DNA from: Hamadaea tsunoensis DSM 44101
GTDB taxonomy: Bacteria > Actinomycetota > Actinomycetes > Mycobacteriales > Micromonosporaceae
Reading direction: 5' to 3'
NCBI RefSeq assembly: GCF_000428945.1
Contig: NZ_AUAX01000002.1
Location: 1-64,000, forward strand
Length of the DNA stretch: 64,000 bases
Shown here: piece after piece, positions 43,645 to 52,968 of the stretch
Layout of the letters: every line of letters begins with the position of its first letter
Position numbering within the stretch: the first letter of the stretch is position 1
The notes under the pieces: generated by a model
Seen by the model: the letters and a program-made list of their open reading frames with translations, nothing else
The model's database searches: none
What the model was told of the DNA's origin: nothing
Program-made: the position numbers and the translations under genes

Positions 43645-45900
43645 ATGCATCCGACTTCTTTCCCCACCCGGACACCCGACCGGCGTCGAGCCCTCCTCGC
43701 CGTGGCCGTCCTCACGACGGTGCTCGCCGGGTTCGTCGTGCTGGCCGTCGGGCCGGGAAGCGCCGCCGCGGCCTGCGGCAGCACGAACGTCGCCCGTAGC
43801 CGGCCCGCGACCGCGTCGTCGATCGAGGCGACCCGGCTGTCGCCCGACAAGGCGGTCGACGGCGACGCCACGACCCGCTGGGCCAGCGCCCAGGGCGTGG
43901 ATCCGCAGTGGATCCAGATCGACCTCGGCACGACGACCGACCTCTGCCAGATCGTCCTCGCGTGGCAGACCTCGTACGCGACCGCGTACCGGCTGGAGGT
44001 GTCGGCGGACGGCCAGAGCGGCTGGAGCACGCTGTACACGACCTCGGCCGGAACCGGCGGGACCCAGACGATCCCGGTCACCGGGTCGGGCCGGTTCGTG
44101 CGCATGTACGGCACCGCCCGCGCGACCCGCTACGGCTACTCCCTCTACGAGTTCTCCGTGTACGCGGCCTCGGGTGGCAGCCCCTCCCCCAGTGCCAGCC
44201 CCAGCTCCAGTCCCAGTGCCAGTCCGAGCCCCAGCCCGTCCGGTTCACCGTTGCCGGGCGGCGGCGACCTCGGCCCCAACGTCGTCGTGTTCGACCCGAG
44301 CCAGCCGTCGGCCGACATCCAGGCCCGGCTGGACCAGATCTTCACCCAGCAGGAGAAGAACCAGTTCGGCGGCGAGCGCTACCAGCTGCTGTTCCGGCCC
44401 GGCTCCTACAGCGGGCTCAACGCCCAGCTCGGCTTCTACACCTCGCTCAGCGGCCTGGGCCAGAACCCGCAGGACGTCCAGATCCACGGCGACATCACCG
44501 TCGACGCCGGCTGGATGGCCGGCAACGCGACCCAGAACTTCTGGCGGTCGGCGGAGAACCTGTCGCTCTACCCGGTGTCCGGTGTGGACCGGTGGGCGGT
44601 CGCGCAGGCCGCGCCGTTCCGGCGGATCGACGTGCACGGCGGGATGACGCTCGCCTCGCCGAACTGCGGCTGGGCCTCCGGCGGCTTCATCGCCGACAGC
44701 CGGGTCAGCGGCCAGATCAGCTCCTGCTCCCAGCAGCAGTGGATGACCCGCGACAGCACCATCGGCAGCTGGAAGGGCTCCGTGTGGAACATGGTGTTCT
44801 CCGGCGTCACCGGCGCGCCGGCGCAGAGCTTCCCGACACCGCCGTACACCACCCTGGCGACCTCACCGGTCACCGAGGAGAAGCCGTACCTGTACCAGGA
44901 CGCGACCGGCTACCGCGTCTTCGTGCCGTCGGTGCGTACCGGCTCCAGCGGCGCGACCTGGCTCAACGGCAACACCCCGGGCACGTCGCTGCCGATCAGC
45001 CAGTTCTACGTGGCCCGGCCCGGCGTCACCGCCGCGACCCTCAACCAGGCCGTCAGCCAGGGCCTGCACCTGCTGTTCACGCCCGGCGTCTACCACCTCG
45101 ACCAGACGGTGGCGATCAACCGGCCCGGCACGGTCGTCCTCGGCCTGGGCTACGCCACCATCGTCGCCGACAACGGCGCCGTGCCGATGCGCGTCGGCGA
45201 CGTCGACGGCGTGAAGATCGCCGGCCTGCTGTTCGACGCCGGCACCGCCAGTTCCCCCGCCCTGCTGCAGGTCGGGCCCGACGGAGCCGGCAACGACCAC
45301 GCCGGCGCGCCCAACCTGATCTCCGACGTCTTCCTGCGGGTCGGCGGCGCGGGACCGGCGCAGGCCGCCACGGCCCTCGTCGTGAACAACAACAACACGA
45401 TCATCGACCACATCTGGGCCTGGCGGGCCGACCACGGCAGCGGCGCCGGCTGGACCACCAACCCCGCCGACACCGGGCTGCTCGTCAACGGCCGCGACGT
45501 CACCGCGTACGGGTTGTTCGTCGAGCACTTCCAGAAGTACAACGTGCTGTGGAACGGCAACGGCGGCCGGACGGTGTTCTTCCAGAACGAACTGCCCTAC
45601 GACCCGCCGTCCGCGGCCGCCTGGTCCCACGACGGGATCACCGGGTACGCGGCGTACAAGGTGGCGGACTCGGTCACGTCCCACGAGGCGTGGGGGCTCG
45701 GCAGCTACTGCGTCTTCACCGCCGACCCGAGCATCGCCGCGTACCACTCGTTCGAAGTGCCGGCCACGTCCGGGGTGAAGTTCCACGACGTGCTGACCGT
45801 GTCCCTCGGGAAGGGCTCGATCACCCACGTCATCAACGACACCGGGGACGCCGCCCTGCCGAGCAAGGTCACGCCGCACAACGTCGTCAGCTATCCGTGA
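43645..45900 (+). CDS. secreted discoidin (F5/8C) and right-handed beta-helix protein
   Basis: This 751-residue protein has an N-terminal signal (RRALLAVAVLTTVLAGFVVL). An F5/8 type C carbohydrate-binding domain follows (about 48-175: NVARSRPATASSIEA, DGDATTRWAS, GRFVRMYGTARATRYGYSLY), then a Ser/Pro linker near 180-205. A ~540-residue parallel beta-helix makes up the rest (FTPGVYHLDQTVAINRPGTV, VVLGLGYATIVADNG, NNNNTIIDHIWAWRADHG). Homologues are usually labelled coagulation factor 5/8 type or adenylyl cyclase; a polysaccharide-degrading role is more plausible, but I cannot name catalytic residues. ATG 43645 follows AGGAGA at 6 bases. Confidence 0.88.
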   Translation: MHPTSFPTRTPDRRRALLAVAVLTTVLAGFVVLAVGPGSAAAACGSTNVARSRPATASSIEATRLSPDKAVDGDATTRWASAQGVDPQWIQIDLGTTTDLCQIVLAWQTSYATAYRLEVSADGQSGWSTLYTTSAGTGGTQTIPVTGSGRFVRMYGTARATRYGYSLYEFSVYAASGGSPSPSASPSSSPSASPSPSPSGSPLPGGGDLGPNVVVFDPSQPSADIQARLDQIFTQQEKNQFGGERYQLLFRPGSYSGLNAQLGFYTSLSGLGQNPQDVQIHGDITVDAGWMAGNATQNFWRSAENLSLYPVSGVDRWAVAQAAPFRRIDVHGGMTLASPNCGWASGGFIADSRVSGQISSCSQQQWMTRDSTIGSWKGSVWNMVFSGVTGAPAQSFPTPPYTTLATSPVTEEKPYLYQDATGYRVFVPSVRTGSSGATWLNGNTPGTSLPISQFYVARPGVTAATLNQAVSQGLHLLFTPGVYHLDQTVAINRPGTVVLGLGYATIVADNGAVPMRVGDVDGVKIAGLLFDAGTASSPALLQVGPDGAGNDHAGAPNLISDVFLRVGGAGPAQAATALVVNNNNTIIDHIWAWRADHGSGAGWTTNPADTGLLVNGRDVTAYGLFVEHFQKYNVLWNGNGGRTVFFQNELPYDPPSAAAWSHDGITGYAAYKVADSVTSHEAWGLGSYCVFTADPSIAAYHSFEVPATSGVKFHDVLTVSLGKGSITHVINDTGDAALPSKVTPHNVVSYP

Positions 45901-45904
45901 CGCG

Positions 45905-46402
45905 ATGCGTACACCGCTTCGGTTGCTCCTGATCGTGGCGTTGCTGATCGTCGGGGCGGGCTGCGCATCGCGGCCTGCCCCGCCCGCACCGACGGCGACG
46001 TCACCGTTCGGCGGCACGGACACAGCCTGGATCGAGATCATGATTGCCATGGACGAACAGGTCCAGCCCCTCCTCGACCTGGTCGAACAGCGCGGCGCCG
46101 ACGTGCCGGCGGCGGCCGGCGTACGCGCGTCGGTGGCCGCGGAACTGCCCACCCTGCGGGCGCTGCACGACGAGGCGGGACTACCCGCCGGCAACCCGCA
46201 CGAGGGCATGCTCATGCCCGGGCTGATCAGTGCCGACGAGGTGGCCCGGGCGGCGGCCCTGCCCGTCGCGAACCTGGCCGCACGCGCCTCCGCCGACCTG
46301 CGGGAATTCGTCACGCATCGCGCGGACCTCGCCCGCGGCGAGGTGGCCGGGGGCCACGAGGAGCGCACCCGGGCCCTGGCGCGCCAGGTGCTTTCCTCCT
46401 GA
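45905..46402 (+). CDS. DUF305-like lipoprotein
   Basis: A 165-residue lipoprotein precursor, with the lipobox VGAGC near residue 20 after a hydrophobic signal. The mature part resembles DUF305 (FGGTDTAWIEIMIAMDEQVQ, then MLMPGLISADEVARAAAL), the family of FxGxDxxFxxxMxxHHxxA proteins, but the His-His pair is replaced by Met-Asp, so a metal site is unlikely. It starts 5 bases after the beta-helix gene and has no ribosome site of its own, suggesting co-transcription. Confidence 0.8.
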   Translation: MRTPLRLLLIVALLIVGAGCASRPAPPAPTATSPFGGTDTAWIEIMIAMDEQVQPLLDLVEQRGADVPAAAGVRASVAAELPTLRALHDEAGLPAGNPHEGMLMPGLISADEVARAAALPVANLAARASADLREFVTHRADLARGEVAGGHEERTRALARQVLSS

Positions 46403-46407
46403 GCGCT

Positions 46408-46438
46408 CCTCGGGGGTCCCGCGGTGGGACCCCCGAGG
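46408..46438. terminator. strong bidirectional terminator
   Basis: CTCGGGGGTCCC and GGGACCCCCGAG form a 12-bp stem extended by flanking C-G, around a 5-base loop, between convergent genes ending at 46402 and 46448. Confidence 0.85.
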
Positions 46439-46447
46439 GCGGCGCCG

Positions 46448-46855
46448 TCACGCCGCGTCGAGGGCAGCAGTGATCTTGCGGGTCATCTCGGCGATGGTCG
46501 GCGTCTGGTTCTTCGGGTCGCGCACCGCGGACTCGACGGCGAGCATGACGATGCCGCGGAAGTTGCTCGCCTCGGCCGGCGACTGCTTCTTCAGCAGCGA
46601 CATCGCCTCGGTCAGCGCCGGCAGGACCTGGTCGGCGAGACCGGCCACCGTCTTGCCGTTCAGCTGCACCGCGCCCTTCCGGGCCGCGAGCACGTGCCCG
46701 ACCGGTCCGGTCGCCGAGGCGATGGCGATGGAACCGTCGGTCGCGATCCGGTGCGGCGAACCGCCCGCGGCACCGGCGGCGGCGACCAGCGACACCGCGC
46801 CGTACGCGGCCGTGCGGATGGTCTGCTTGTCCTGGTCGGAGAAGGTGATGGACAT
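46448..46855 (-). CDS. conserved actinobacterial hypothetical protein
   Basis: This 135-residue product begins MSITFSDQDKQTIRTAAYGA and contains LVAAAGAAGGSPHRIATDGS and a helical C-terminal half (FRGIVMLAVESAV). I recognise this as a small family conserved in actinomycetes without assigned function. GGGAG lies 8 bases before ATG 46855. No membrane helix of full length is evident. Confidence 0.88.
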   Translation of the reverse strand: MSITFSDQDKQTIRTAAYGAVSLVAAAGAAGGSPHRIATDGSIAIASATGPVGHVLAARKGAVQLNGKTVAGLADQVLPALTEAMSLLKKQSPAEASNFRGIVMLAVESAVRDPKNQTPTIAEMTRKITAALDAA

Positions 46856-46969
46856 GATCGGTACTCCCTTTGTCGGTGGTGCTTTCCGGTGATGGGAATA
46901 CGATCGCCCGCCGCCCTGTCATGAGCCTGTTCCGGTCCTGTCACGGCGCCTGACACGCGCCTGCCCACA

Positions 46970-46975
46970 TACCGT
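46970..46975 (+). promoter_or_regulatory. -10 box of a probable leaderless transcript
   Basis: TACCGT ends 7 bases before ATG 46983; no ribosome site intervenes. Confidence 0.5.
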
Positions 46976-46982
46976 GCCGGGT

Positions 46983-47726
46983 ATGGACGTCTACGGCGGT
47001 ACCAGGGTCGCGGACGCGTACGCCTTCCACCGGCCGCCGGTGCACGCTCCCCTGCTCCGCCACCTCCCACCGGGCTTCCGCGCCGGACGCGCCCTCGACA
47101 TCGGCTGCGGGGCCGGCCTGTCCACCGCCGCCCTCCGCCCGTACGCCGATCAACTCGTCGGCGTCGAGGCCAGCCCGGGAATGCTGCGCCATCGGCGTAC
47201 CGTGGCGCCGTTCGCCGGCTTCGCGGCAGGGACCGCCGAGCACCTGCCGTTCCGGGAGCACTCCTTCGACCTCGTCGCGGCGACCGGCGTACTCAACTAT
47301 GTGGACATCGACGCGGTGCTGCCGGAACTGGCCCGAGTGCTCACGGCCGACGGAACCGTTGTGGTGTACGACTTCGGCGAGGGCGGACACGACCGCCTGG
47401 CGGACTGGCGCGCGGAGTTCGAACGGCGCTGGCCGTGGCCGCCGGGCTGGCGGCCGTTCGACCCGCGGCAGGTGAACCTGGGCGCCCACGGCTGGAACCT
47501 GCGCCACTACACCGACGTCCACCTCCACATCCCGACGGACCGCCCGACCTACCTGCGGTACGCCCTCGCGGACCTGAACGTGGACGCGGCGATCCGCGAC
47601 GGCCGGGCGACCCTCGCCGAGATCCGCGACTGGGCCGAGCCGACCCTCGCCGAGGTGTTCGACGCGGCCGAACTCGACGTCGGCTACCGCGGCTACCTGG
47701 CGATCATCGACCGGTGCCTGAACTGA
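46983..47726 (+). CDS. class I SAM-dependent methyltransferase
   Basis: A 247-residue Rossmann methyltransferase: motif I ALDIGCGAGLST, motif II VGVEASPGML, motif post-I GTAEHLPFREHSFDLVAATG and VLTADGTVVVYDF. These are the features of the Methyltransf_11/UbiE-like group that acts on small molecules. Substrate unknown and no pathway genes are adjacent. ATG 46983 is set by the leaderless -10; an in-frame start nine bases earlier is less likely. Confidence 0.92.
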   Translation: MDVYGGTRVADAYAFHRPPVHAPLLRHLPPGFRAGRALDIGCGAGLSTAALRPYADQLVGVEASPGMLRHRRTVAPFAGFAAGTAEHLPFREHSFDLVAATGVLNYVDIDAVLPELARVLTADGTVVVYDFGEGGHDRLADWRAEFERRWPWPPGWRPFDPRQVNLGAHGWNLRHYTDVHLHIPTDRPTYLRYALADLNVDAAIRDGRATLAEIRDWAEPTLAEVFDAAELDVGYRGYLAIIDRCLN

Positions 47727-47865
47727 ACGTATGAATCTCTCGATATATGCCCCGTAGGCGAGTCATAGAGCGCCTGTGCCGATAAAGGGCATTTCGGCCA
47801 TAATCGGGCCGTCGAGTGCGACGATGGTGAGGGTCGTCGGTTCACCGGACTTCGAGGGGCACCGC

Positions 47866-49548
47866 ATGCCGCAACCACTGGCTTCGGAGGAGCCGACGCC
47901 GGATCCCCGTCGCTGGCTGGCTCTCATCGTCCTGCTCAGCGGCGCCTTCATGAACCTGCTCGACGTCAGCATCGCCAACGTCGCGCTGCCGTCGATCCGT
48001 ACCGAGCTGGGCGCCAGCTTCGCCGAGATCCAATGGCTGCTCGCCGGCTACACCCTGGCCTTCGCGGCACTTCTGATCACCGGCGGCCGGCTCGGCGACA
48101 TCTACGGCCGCAAGCGGATGTTCCTGATCGGCATGATCGGCTTCGCGGCGGCCTCGGCGCTGTGCGGAGCCGCGCCCAACCCGACCGTTCTCGTCGCGGC
48201 CCGCATCCTGCAAGGCGCGGCCGGCGCGATCATGGTGCCGCAGGTGCTGTCCACCATCCAGGTCACGTTCCCACCTGAGGAGCGGATCAAAGCCCTGGGA
48301 GCCTTCGGCGCCACCGCCGGGCTCGGCACCGTCTCCGGTCCCCTGCTCGGCGGTCTGCTCATCGAGGCCGACTGGTTCGGCTGGGGCTGGCGCTCGATCT
48401 TCTACATCAACGTCGTGATCGCGCTCATCGCCGTTCCCCTGGCCATCGTCCTGGTACGCGAATCCCGCTCACCGCAGGCCGCCCAGCTCGACCTCCTCGG
48501 CGTCTTCCTCGTCACCGCCGGGCTCCTGATGCTCGTCTACCCCATCGTGCAGGGCCGACAGAACGGCTGGCCGCTGTGGGGGTTCGCGATGATGATCGCG
48601 GCGATCGGCGTACTCGCGGTGTTCGTCGTTCATGAGCGCCGCCGCAAGGCGCCCCTGGTGCCGATGGAGCTGTTCAGCCGGCGGGGTTTCGCTGCCGGAG
48701 TCGTCGTCTCGCTGTTCTTCTTCGGCAGCGTGGCGTCGTTCTTCCTGGTGATGACGTTCTTCCTGCAGTACGGGCTGGGCTACTCCCCGCTGCGGGCCGG
48801 TCTGACCACGGTGCCGTTCTCGCTCGGGGTCGGGATTCTGTCCGTCATCGCCTCCCGGCTCACACCGCGGCTGGGCCGGGTCGTCGTCTGGATCGGCGCC
48901 CTCGTCATGGCCGCGGGCATCGCCGGCATCATCGCCACCATCGGACACTACGGACCATACGTCCACTCATGGCAGTTCATCCCGGCCATGGCCTGCGCCG
49001 GGGCCGGGATGGGCCTCGTCATCGCCCCGCTCGCCGACATCATCCTGACCGGCGTCGACCGCCGCGACGCCGGTGCCGCCAGCGGCGTCATCAACACCGC
49101 CTTCCAAGTCGGCAACGCGCTCGGCATCGCCATCGTCGGCGTCATCTTCGTCGCCATGCTCGGCTCGCAGGCCCCGGCGGCCACCTCCGCGGTGGCTTCG
49201 GAGCTGCGCGGCGCCCTGGCCAAGGCCGGCGCGCCGCCGGCGATCCAGGACCAGGCGGTCGCCGGCTTCCAAGCCTGCCTGCACGACCGCGTCGTCGCCG
49301 ACGACCCGGCCGTCGAGCCGGAGAGCTGCAAGGCCATCGCCGCCCAGCAGGCGCAGCTGCCACCGCAAACCGCGGCCACCGTGGGACCGGCGTTCGCGGC
49401 CGCCGCCACCGAGGCGCGCGAAAGGGCGTACGGGACGGCCACTCAGCACACGCTGGCGTACCAGGTGGGGTTGATGATCATGACCTTCCTGCTCATGCTG
49501 CTGCTGCCGTCGCGCAAGCCGCGGACCGTCGGACCCGGCGCAGGATGA
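47866..49548 (+). CDS. MFS drug efflux transporter, DHA2 (EmrB/QacA) family
   Basis: A 560-residue protein with 14 predicted helices. Signatures: FMNLLDVSIANVALPSIRTE (motif D1 region), GGRLGDIYGRKRMF (motif A) and LQGAAGAIMVPQVLS (motif C region). Between the last two helices lies a long soluble loop (about 445-530) with two cysteines, somewhat unusual for the family. ATG 47866 follows GAGGGG. The 139-base upstream gap is AT-richer than its surroundings and should hold the promoter. No TetR gene is adjacent; the nearest is at 50221. Confidence 0.93.
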   Translation: MPQPLASEEPTPDPRRWLALIVLLSGAFMNLLDVSIANVALPSIRTELGASFAEIQWLLAGYTLAFAALLITGGRLGDIYGRKRMFLIGMIGFAAASALCGAAPNPTVLVAARILQGAAGAIMVPQVLSTIQVTFPPEERIKALGAFGATAGLGTVSGPLLGGLLIEADWFGWGWRSIFYINVVIALIAVPLAIVLVRESRSPQAAQLDLLGVFLVTAGLLMLVYPIVQGRQNGWPLWGFAMMIAAIGVLAVFVVHERRRKAPLVPMELFSRRGFAAGVVVSLFFFGSVASFFLVMTFFLQYGLGYSPLRAGLTTVPFSLGVGILSVIASRLTPRLGRVVVWIGALVMAAGIAGIIATIGHYGPYVHSWQFIPAMACAGAGMGLVIAPLADIILTGVDRRDAGAASGVINTAFQVGNALGIAIVGVIFVAMLGSQAPAATSAVASELRGALAKAGAPPAIQDQAVAGFQACLHDRVVADDPAVEPESCKAIAAQQAQLPPQTAATVGPAFAAAATEARERAYGTATQHTLAYQVGLMIMTFLLMLLLPSRKPRTVGPGAG

Positions 49549-49555
49549 TCGCGAG

Positions 49556-50161
49556 TCACGGTTGCCGGATGAGGTCCTGTAGCGCCTGCCGGTGGGATGG
49601 GGCACCGTGCGAGGGATAGAGGTCGTGGAAGTCGATCGTGCTCAGCATGTGCAGTGATCGTTCGGCCTCGACCGGGTCCGCGGTGAACTGTTCTGGCGCA
49701 CGGGTGAGCGAGCCGTTCCGGGTGCCGACGAGATCACCCGCGAGCAGTGCATGATCGTCGGTGGCCAGGAGGCTCAGGTGGCCGGCGGTGTGTCCGGGCG
49801 TCGCGATGACCCGCAATCCCCGGATCGTGGCGCCGTCCTCGGCCCCCTTGACCGCGACGGGGAAGATGTCGTGCACACCGGCCCAGATCGACGCGCCCGG
49901 CGCTCGGGCGGTGACTTCGTGCAGACAGCCGATGTGGTCAGGATGGTTGTGGGTCAGGATCACGTCCGTCACGTCGCCCCAGTCCGCTCCGATCTCGGCT
50001 AGCTTCTGCGTGATCAGCTCCGCGCCGTTGTTCAGGGCGGTGTCGACGAGGGTGACGCCACTCGCGTGGGACAACAGGAAGCACCTGACGTCGAACGTCA
50101 TCTCCTCCGGTCCGGCCATTCCCGCGGGCAGGTGCACGTCGGCAACGATCGAGTGGATCAT
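49556..50161 (-). CDS. MBL-fold metallo-hydrolase
   Basis: A 201-residue metallo-beta-lactamase-fold protein: THNHPDHIG (HxHxDH), ATPGHTAGHLSLL, ALLAGDLVG and the final His in YPSHGAPS give the full dinuclear metal set. Family members hydrolyse thioesters, lactones or phosphodiesters. ATG 50161 has CAGGAG at 6 bases. It is divergent from a TetR regulator across a 59-base gap with an inverted repeat, so it is the likely target of that regulator. Confidence 0.92.
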   Translation of the reverse strand: MIHSIVADVHLPAGMAGPEEMTFDVRCFLLSHASGVTLVDTALNNGAELITQKLAEIGADWGDVTDVILTHNHPDHIGCLHEVTARAPGASIWAGVHDIFPVAVKGAEDGATIRGLRVIATPGHTAGHLSLLATDDHALLAGDLVGTRNGSLTRAPEQFTADPVEAERSLHMLSTIDFHDLYPSHGAPSHRQALQDLIRQP

Positions 50162-50198
50162 GTTACGCTCCTGAATCGACGACACCAGCGATGTATTC

Positions 50199-50215
50199 GT
50201 TACACCGAAGGTAAC
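50199..50215. promoter_or_regulatory. operator candidate between MBL hydrolase and TetR genes
   Basis: GTTAC and GTAAC flank 7 bases just before the TetR start. A further GTTAC copy lies at 50162-50166. Confidence 0.45.
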
Positions 50216-50220
50216 CTCAA

Positions 50221-50862
50221 TTGGCAGACCAGGGCAAGCGTTCCTACACTTCCGATCTGCGCACGGCGCAGGCTTCGCGTACGCGCGCGCAAATCGTCGC
50301 CGCCGCGGCCGCCTTGTTCATCGAGCACGGCTACGCCGCCACCACGATCGAGGCGATCGCCGGGGCAGCCGGAGTCAGCCGCAAGACCGTGTTCGCCTCC
50401 GCGGGCGGCAAGGCGGAACTGATCAGGCTCGCGTACGACCACGCGATCGTCGGGGACGCCGAGCCGGTCCCGCTGCGAGATCGGCCCACGGTCCAGGCGC
50501 TTGAGGCCGAGCCGGATGCCGCTCGGCTGCTCGCCGGCTTCGCCGAGCTGGTCACCGACATGCAGGGGCGCATCGCCGGGCTGCACGTCGCACTGGCGGC
50601 CGCGGCCGAGGCCGATGCCGAGACCCGGTCCACGTTCGACGAGCTCGAGCAGCAACGGCTCACGGCCATGCGACGACCGGCGACGATCCTGTCGCGACGG
50701 GGCGCCCTGCGGCGCGGACTGACCATCAACACGGCGGCCGACATCCTGTGGCTGCACAACGATCCGATGCTCTACCACCAACTGGTCCACAAGCGACAGT
50801 GGCGACCGGCGCAGTTCCAGGACTGGCTCACTCTCGCTTTGCAGACCCAGCTCCTCAAGTGA
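50221..50862 (+). CDS. TetR/AcrR family transcriptional regulator
   Basis: A 213-residue repressor. The N-terminal HTH is intact (AQIVAAAAALFIEHGYAATT, IEAIAGAAGVSRKTVFASAG). The helical C-terminal domain (about 75-213) would bind a small ligand. It starts at TTG 50221, an unusual start; GAAGG lies 10 bases upstream. It is divergent from the MBL hydrolase gene with a shared palindrome, the classical self-and-neighbour repression layout. Confidence 0.92.
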   Translation: MADQGKRSYTSDLRTAQASRTRAQIVAAAAALFIEHGYAATTIEAIAGAAGVSRKTVFASAGGKAELIRLAYDHAIVGDAEPVPLRDRPTVQALEAEPDAARLLAGFAELVTDMQGRIAGLHVALAAAAEADAETRSTFDELEQQRLTAMRRPATILSRRGALRRGLTINTAADILWLHNDPMLYHQLVHKRQWRPAQFQDWLTLALQTQLLK

Positions 50863-51010
50863 GTCCGCCCCGAACGACAGGCCACGAGGCGATCCGCGGG
50901 CCCGTTCAGCGGTGACGACATGCACAGCGTCCGGTTCGTCGCCACGGAAGGGTTACCCGTTCGTCACAGGATCGGGTAGGAGCGAGGGTCACCGGAGGCC
51001 GGCGAATCCC

Positions 51011-51016
51011 TAGGCT
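51011..51016 (+). promoter_or_regulatory. -10 box of a probable leaderless transcript
   Basis: TAGGCT ends 8 bases before ATG 51025. Confidence 0.42.
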
Positions 51017-51024
51017 TGGCGACC

Positions 51025-51936
51025 ATGCGCGTGGGATACGTACTGCCGATGGGCGACGACCGGGACGAGGGCGTACCGGCCACGGGCCGCGAGATCGTCG
51101 CCGCGGCACGGGAACTGGAAGACGGCGGATTCGACTCGTTGTGGGTCTTCGACCATCTCCTCATGCAGAGCCCCGGCGAGGAGCCGCAGGCGACCTGGGA
51201 GTCGTGGACACTTCTGGCGGCGCTGGCGGCCACCACCGGCCGCGCGACCCTCGGCACGATCGTCACCTGCGCCGGGTTCCGACCTCCGGGCCTGCTGGCC
51301 AAAATGGCCCACACCGTCCACGAGATGTCCGGCGGCCGGCTCCTGCTCGGCCTCGGCGCGGGCTGGCACGAGCCGGAGTACGCCGCCTTCGGCTACCCGT
51401 TCGACCACCGCTTCAGCCGGTTCGACGAGGCGTTCGCCATCATCACGGCGATGCTGCGCGAGGGACGGTCCACGTTCTCCGGCCGCTATCACACCACCGT
51501 GGACGCGCCGCTCCTCCCGGCGCCGACGTTGCCGCCTCCGCCGATCATGCTCGGTACGCACGGCCCGAAGATGCTCGCACTCACCGCCCGGTACGCGGAC
51601 GCGTACAACACCGCCTGGCACGGTTTGCCGGGAGATCGCTTCTTCGGCGTACGCGAACGTCTGATGGAGGCCCTGACCGCAGCGGACCGCGACCCTGCGA
51701 CGTTGCGGTTGACGGTCGGCATGATGTTGAGGCCGGATGACGCGGAGGCCGACGCGCCCGGCGTCGCCTGCGAACCCGATACCATCGCCGCGGCGCTGAG
51801 CGCCTGGGAGGCCGAAGGCGTGGACGAGGTCGTCGTCTGGGCCTACAAGTGCAGCAACGACCGCGCGCGGCGCGCTACCGAGGGATTGAACCGCTACCGC
51901 GCAGGCACAGCGAGCGATCTCCAACACGCACGTTGA
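51025..51936 (+). CDS. LLM class F420-dependent oxidoreductase
   Basis: A 303-residue TIM-barrel protein of the luciferase-like monooxygenase class: GGFDSLWVFDHLLM, TTGRATLGTIVTCAGFRPPG, EMSGGRLLLGLGAGWHEPEY, FGYPFDHRFSRFDEAF and PPPPIMLGTHGPKMLALTAR. These match the actinobacterial F420-dependent group; cofactor F420 is inferred from that. Substrate unknown. It stands alone with its own leaderless promoter. Confidence 0.92.
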   Translation: MRVGYVLPMGDDRDEGVPATGREIVAAARELEDGGFDSLWVFDHLLMQSPGEEPQATWESWTLLAALAATTGRATLGTIVTCAGFRPPGLLAKMAHTVHEMSGGRLLLGLGAGWHEPEYAAFGYPFDHRFSRFDEAFAIITAMLREGRSTFSGRYHTTVDAPLLPAPTLPPPPIMLGTHGPKMLALTARYADAYNTAWHGLPGDRFFGVRERLMEALTAADRDPATLRLTVGMMLRPDDAEADAPGVACEPDTIAAALSAWEAEGVDEVVVWAYKCSNDRARRATEGLNRYRAGTASDLQHAR

Positions 51937-52029
51937 GCAGACCTGGAGGCCGCAACGCAGGAGGTCAAGCCACCCGCTCGCGTACGCCGTCCCGGGGCCG
52001 CAACAGCAGCCCTTCCAGGTCCGCGGCCA

Positions 52030-52962
52030 TTACGCGTCCAGGAGCGTACGCAGTTCGGCCGCGAGGGCGACGGCCGCTTCGATTTCCGCTCTGCGGATCG
52101 ACACGCTCTCCACGTTGAACCCGAACGGCAGGCCCAACCGGCGGCAGAAGGCGCTCAGTTCGCGGGCGCTGGCCAGGCACTGGGCGTACGACTCGGCCAG
52201 CGGGTCCTCGGCATGCCGCAGCGTGTTCTCCAGCCACCGCGGTACGCCCACTCCCAGCCAGTGCAGGAACGACAGCGTCTTGAGCGAACCGCAGACCGAC
52301 AGCGTCAGGATCACCGGCCGGGGTTCGGTCCCCCGCTCGGCGCAGGCGTAGAAGTAGTCCGACAGCATGCTCTTGGTCGCATCGACGTCGTACACCACCT
52401 GGGAGATGAAGAACGCGCAGCCGCGTTCCTGCTTGGCCAGCATCCGCAAGTGCTCGTCGCGCCCCCTGGCGTACCGCTCGGTGATGGCCACGCCCCCCAG
52501 CGTGAGCTCCGGACGGATCTCGGTACGCAGTGCCTGCGCCCGGGGAAGCTCGGTCAGCACGGTCTTCTGGCCCGACGACGGACCGACGAAGACGCCCATG
52601 ACACGCCCGGCATCGGTGGCTTCCATCCAGTCGCGCATCTCCGACTCGGTGTACTTGCCCACGCAGCGGTACACGATCGCCGGGCCGTCCCACGCCTGCA
52701 GGTACTCGGTCAGGAACTCGGCCGGATCGATCGTGGGCAGGTACGGGAACGGCCGTTCCTCGGCGTTGCGGTCGCTCTCGTCGTCGATGTCGTACAGCGT
52801 CAGGCCGTCGAGGCCGAGTCCGGCGAGCCGGGCCAGCGTGATGTCGGCGATCTCCTTGATCTGCGCGACGGTGGCCGTACGCCGCGGCGGCGTGATGCCG
52901 AACAGCAGCACGCCGGAACGGGCGCCGGTGACCATCGAATGCAGCGTCGGACGATCAAGCAT
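52030..52962 (-). CDS. methylenetetrahydrofolate reductase-like protein
   Basis: This 310-residue protein resembles the MTHFR TIM barrel: LFGITPPRRTATVAQIKEIA, the DGLTLYDIDDESDRN segment, GGVAITERYARGRDEHLRML, CAFFISQVVYDVDATKSMLS and a C-terminal LPFGFNVESVSIRRAEIEA. The family reduces 5,10-methylene-THF to methyl-THF with FAD. The sequence is a divergent short form, so activity is not certain. A minus-strand TAAGGT box 6 bases before ATG suggests a leaderless mRNA. Confidence 0.85.
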   Translation of the reverse strand: MLDRPTLHSMVTGARSGVLLFGITPPRRTATVAQIKEIADITLARLAGLGLDGLTLYDIDDESDRNAEERPFPYLPTIDPAEFLTEYLQAWDGPAIVYRCVGKYTESEMRDWMEATDAGRVMGVFVGPSSGQKTVLTELPRAQALRTEIRPELTLGGVAITERYARGRDEHLRMLAKQERGCAFFISQVVYDVDATKSMLSDYFYACAERGTEPRPVILTLSVCGSLKTLSFLHWLGVGVPRWLENTLRHAEDPLAESYAQCLASARELSAFCRRLGLPFGFNVESVSIRRAEIEAAVALAAELRTLLDA

Positions 52963-52968
52963 GCCACC

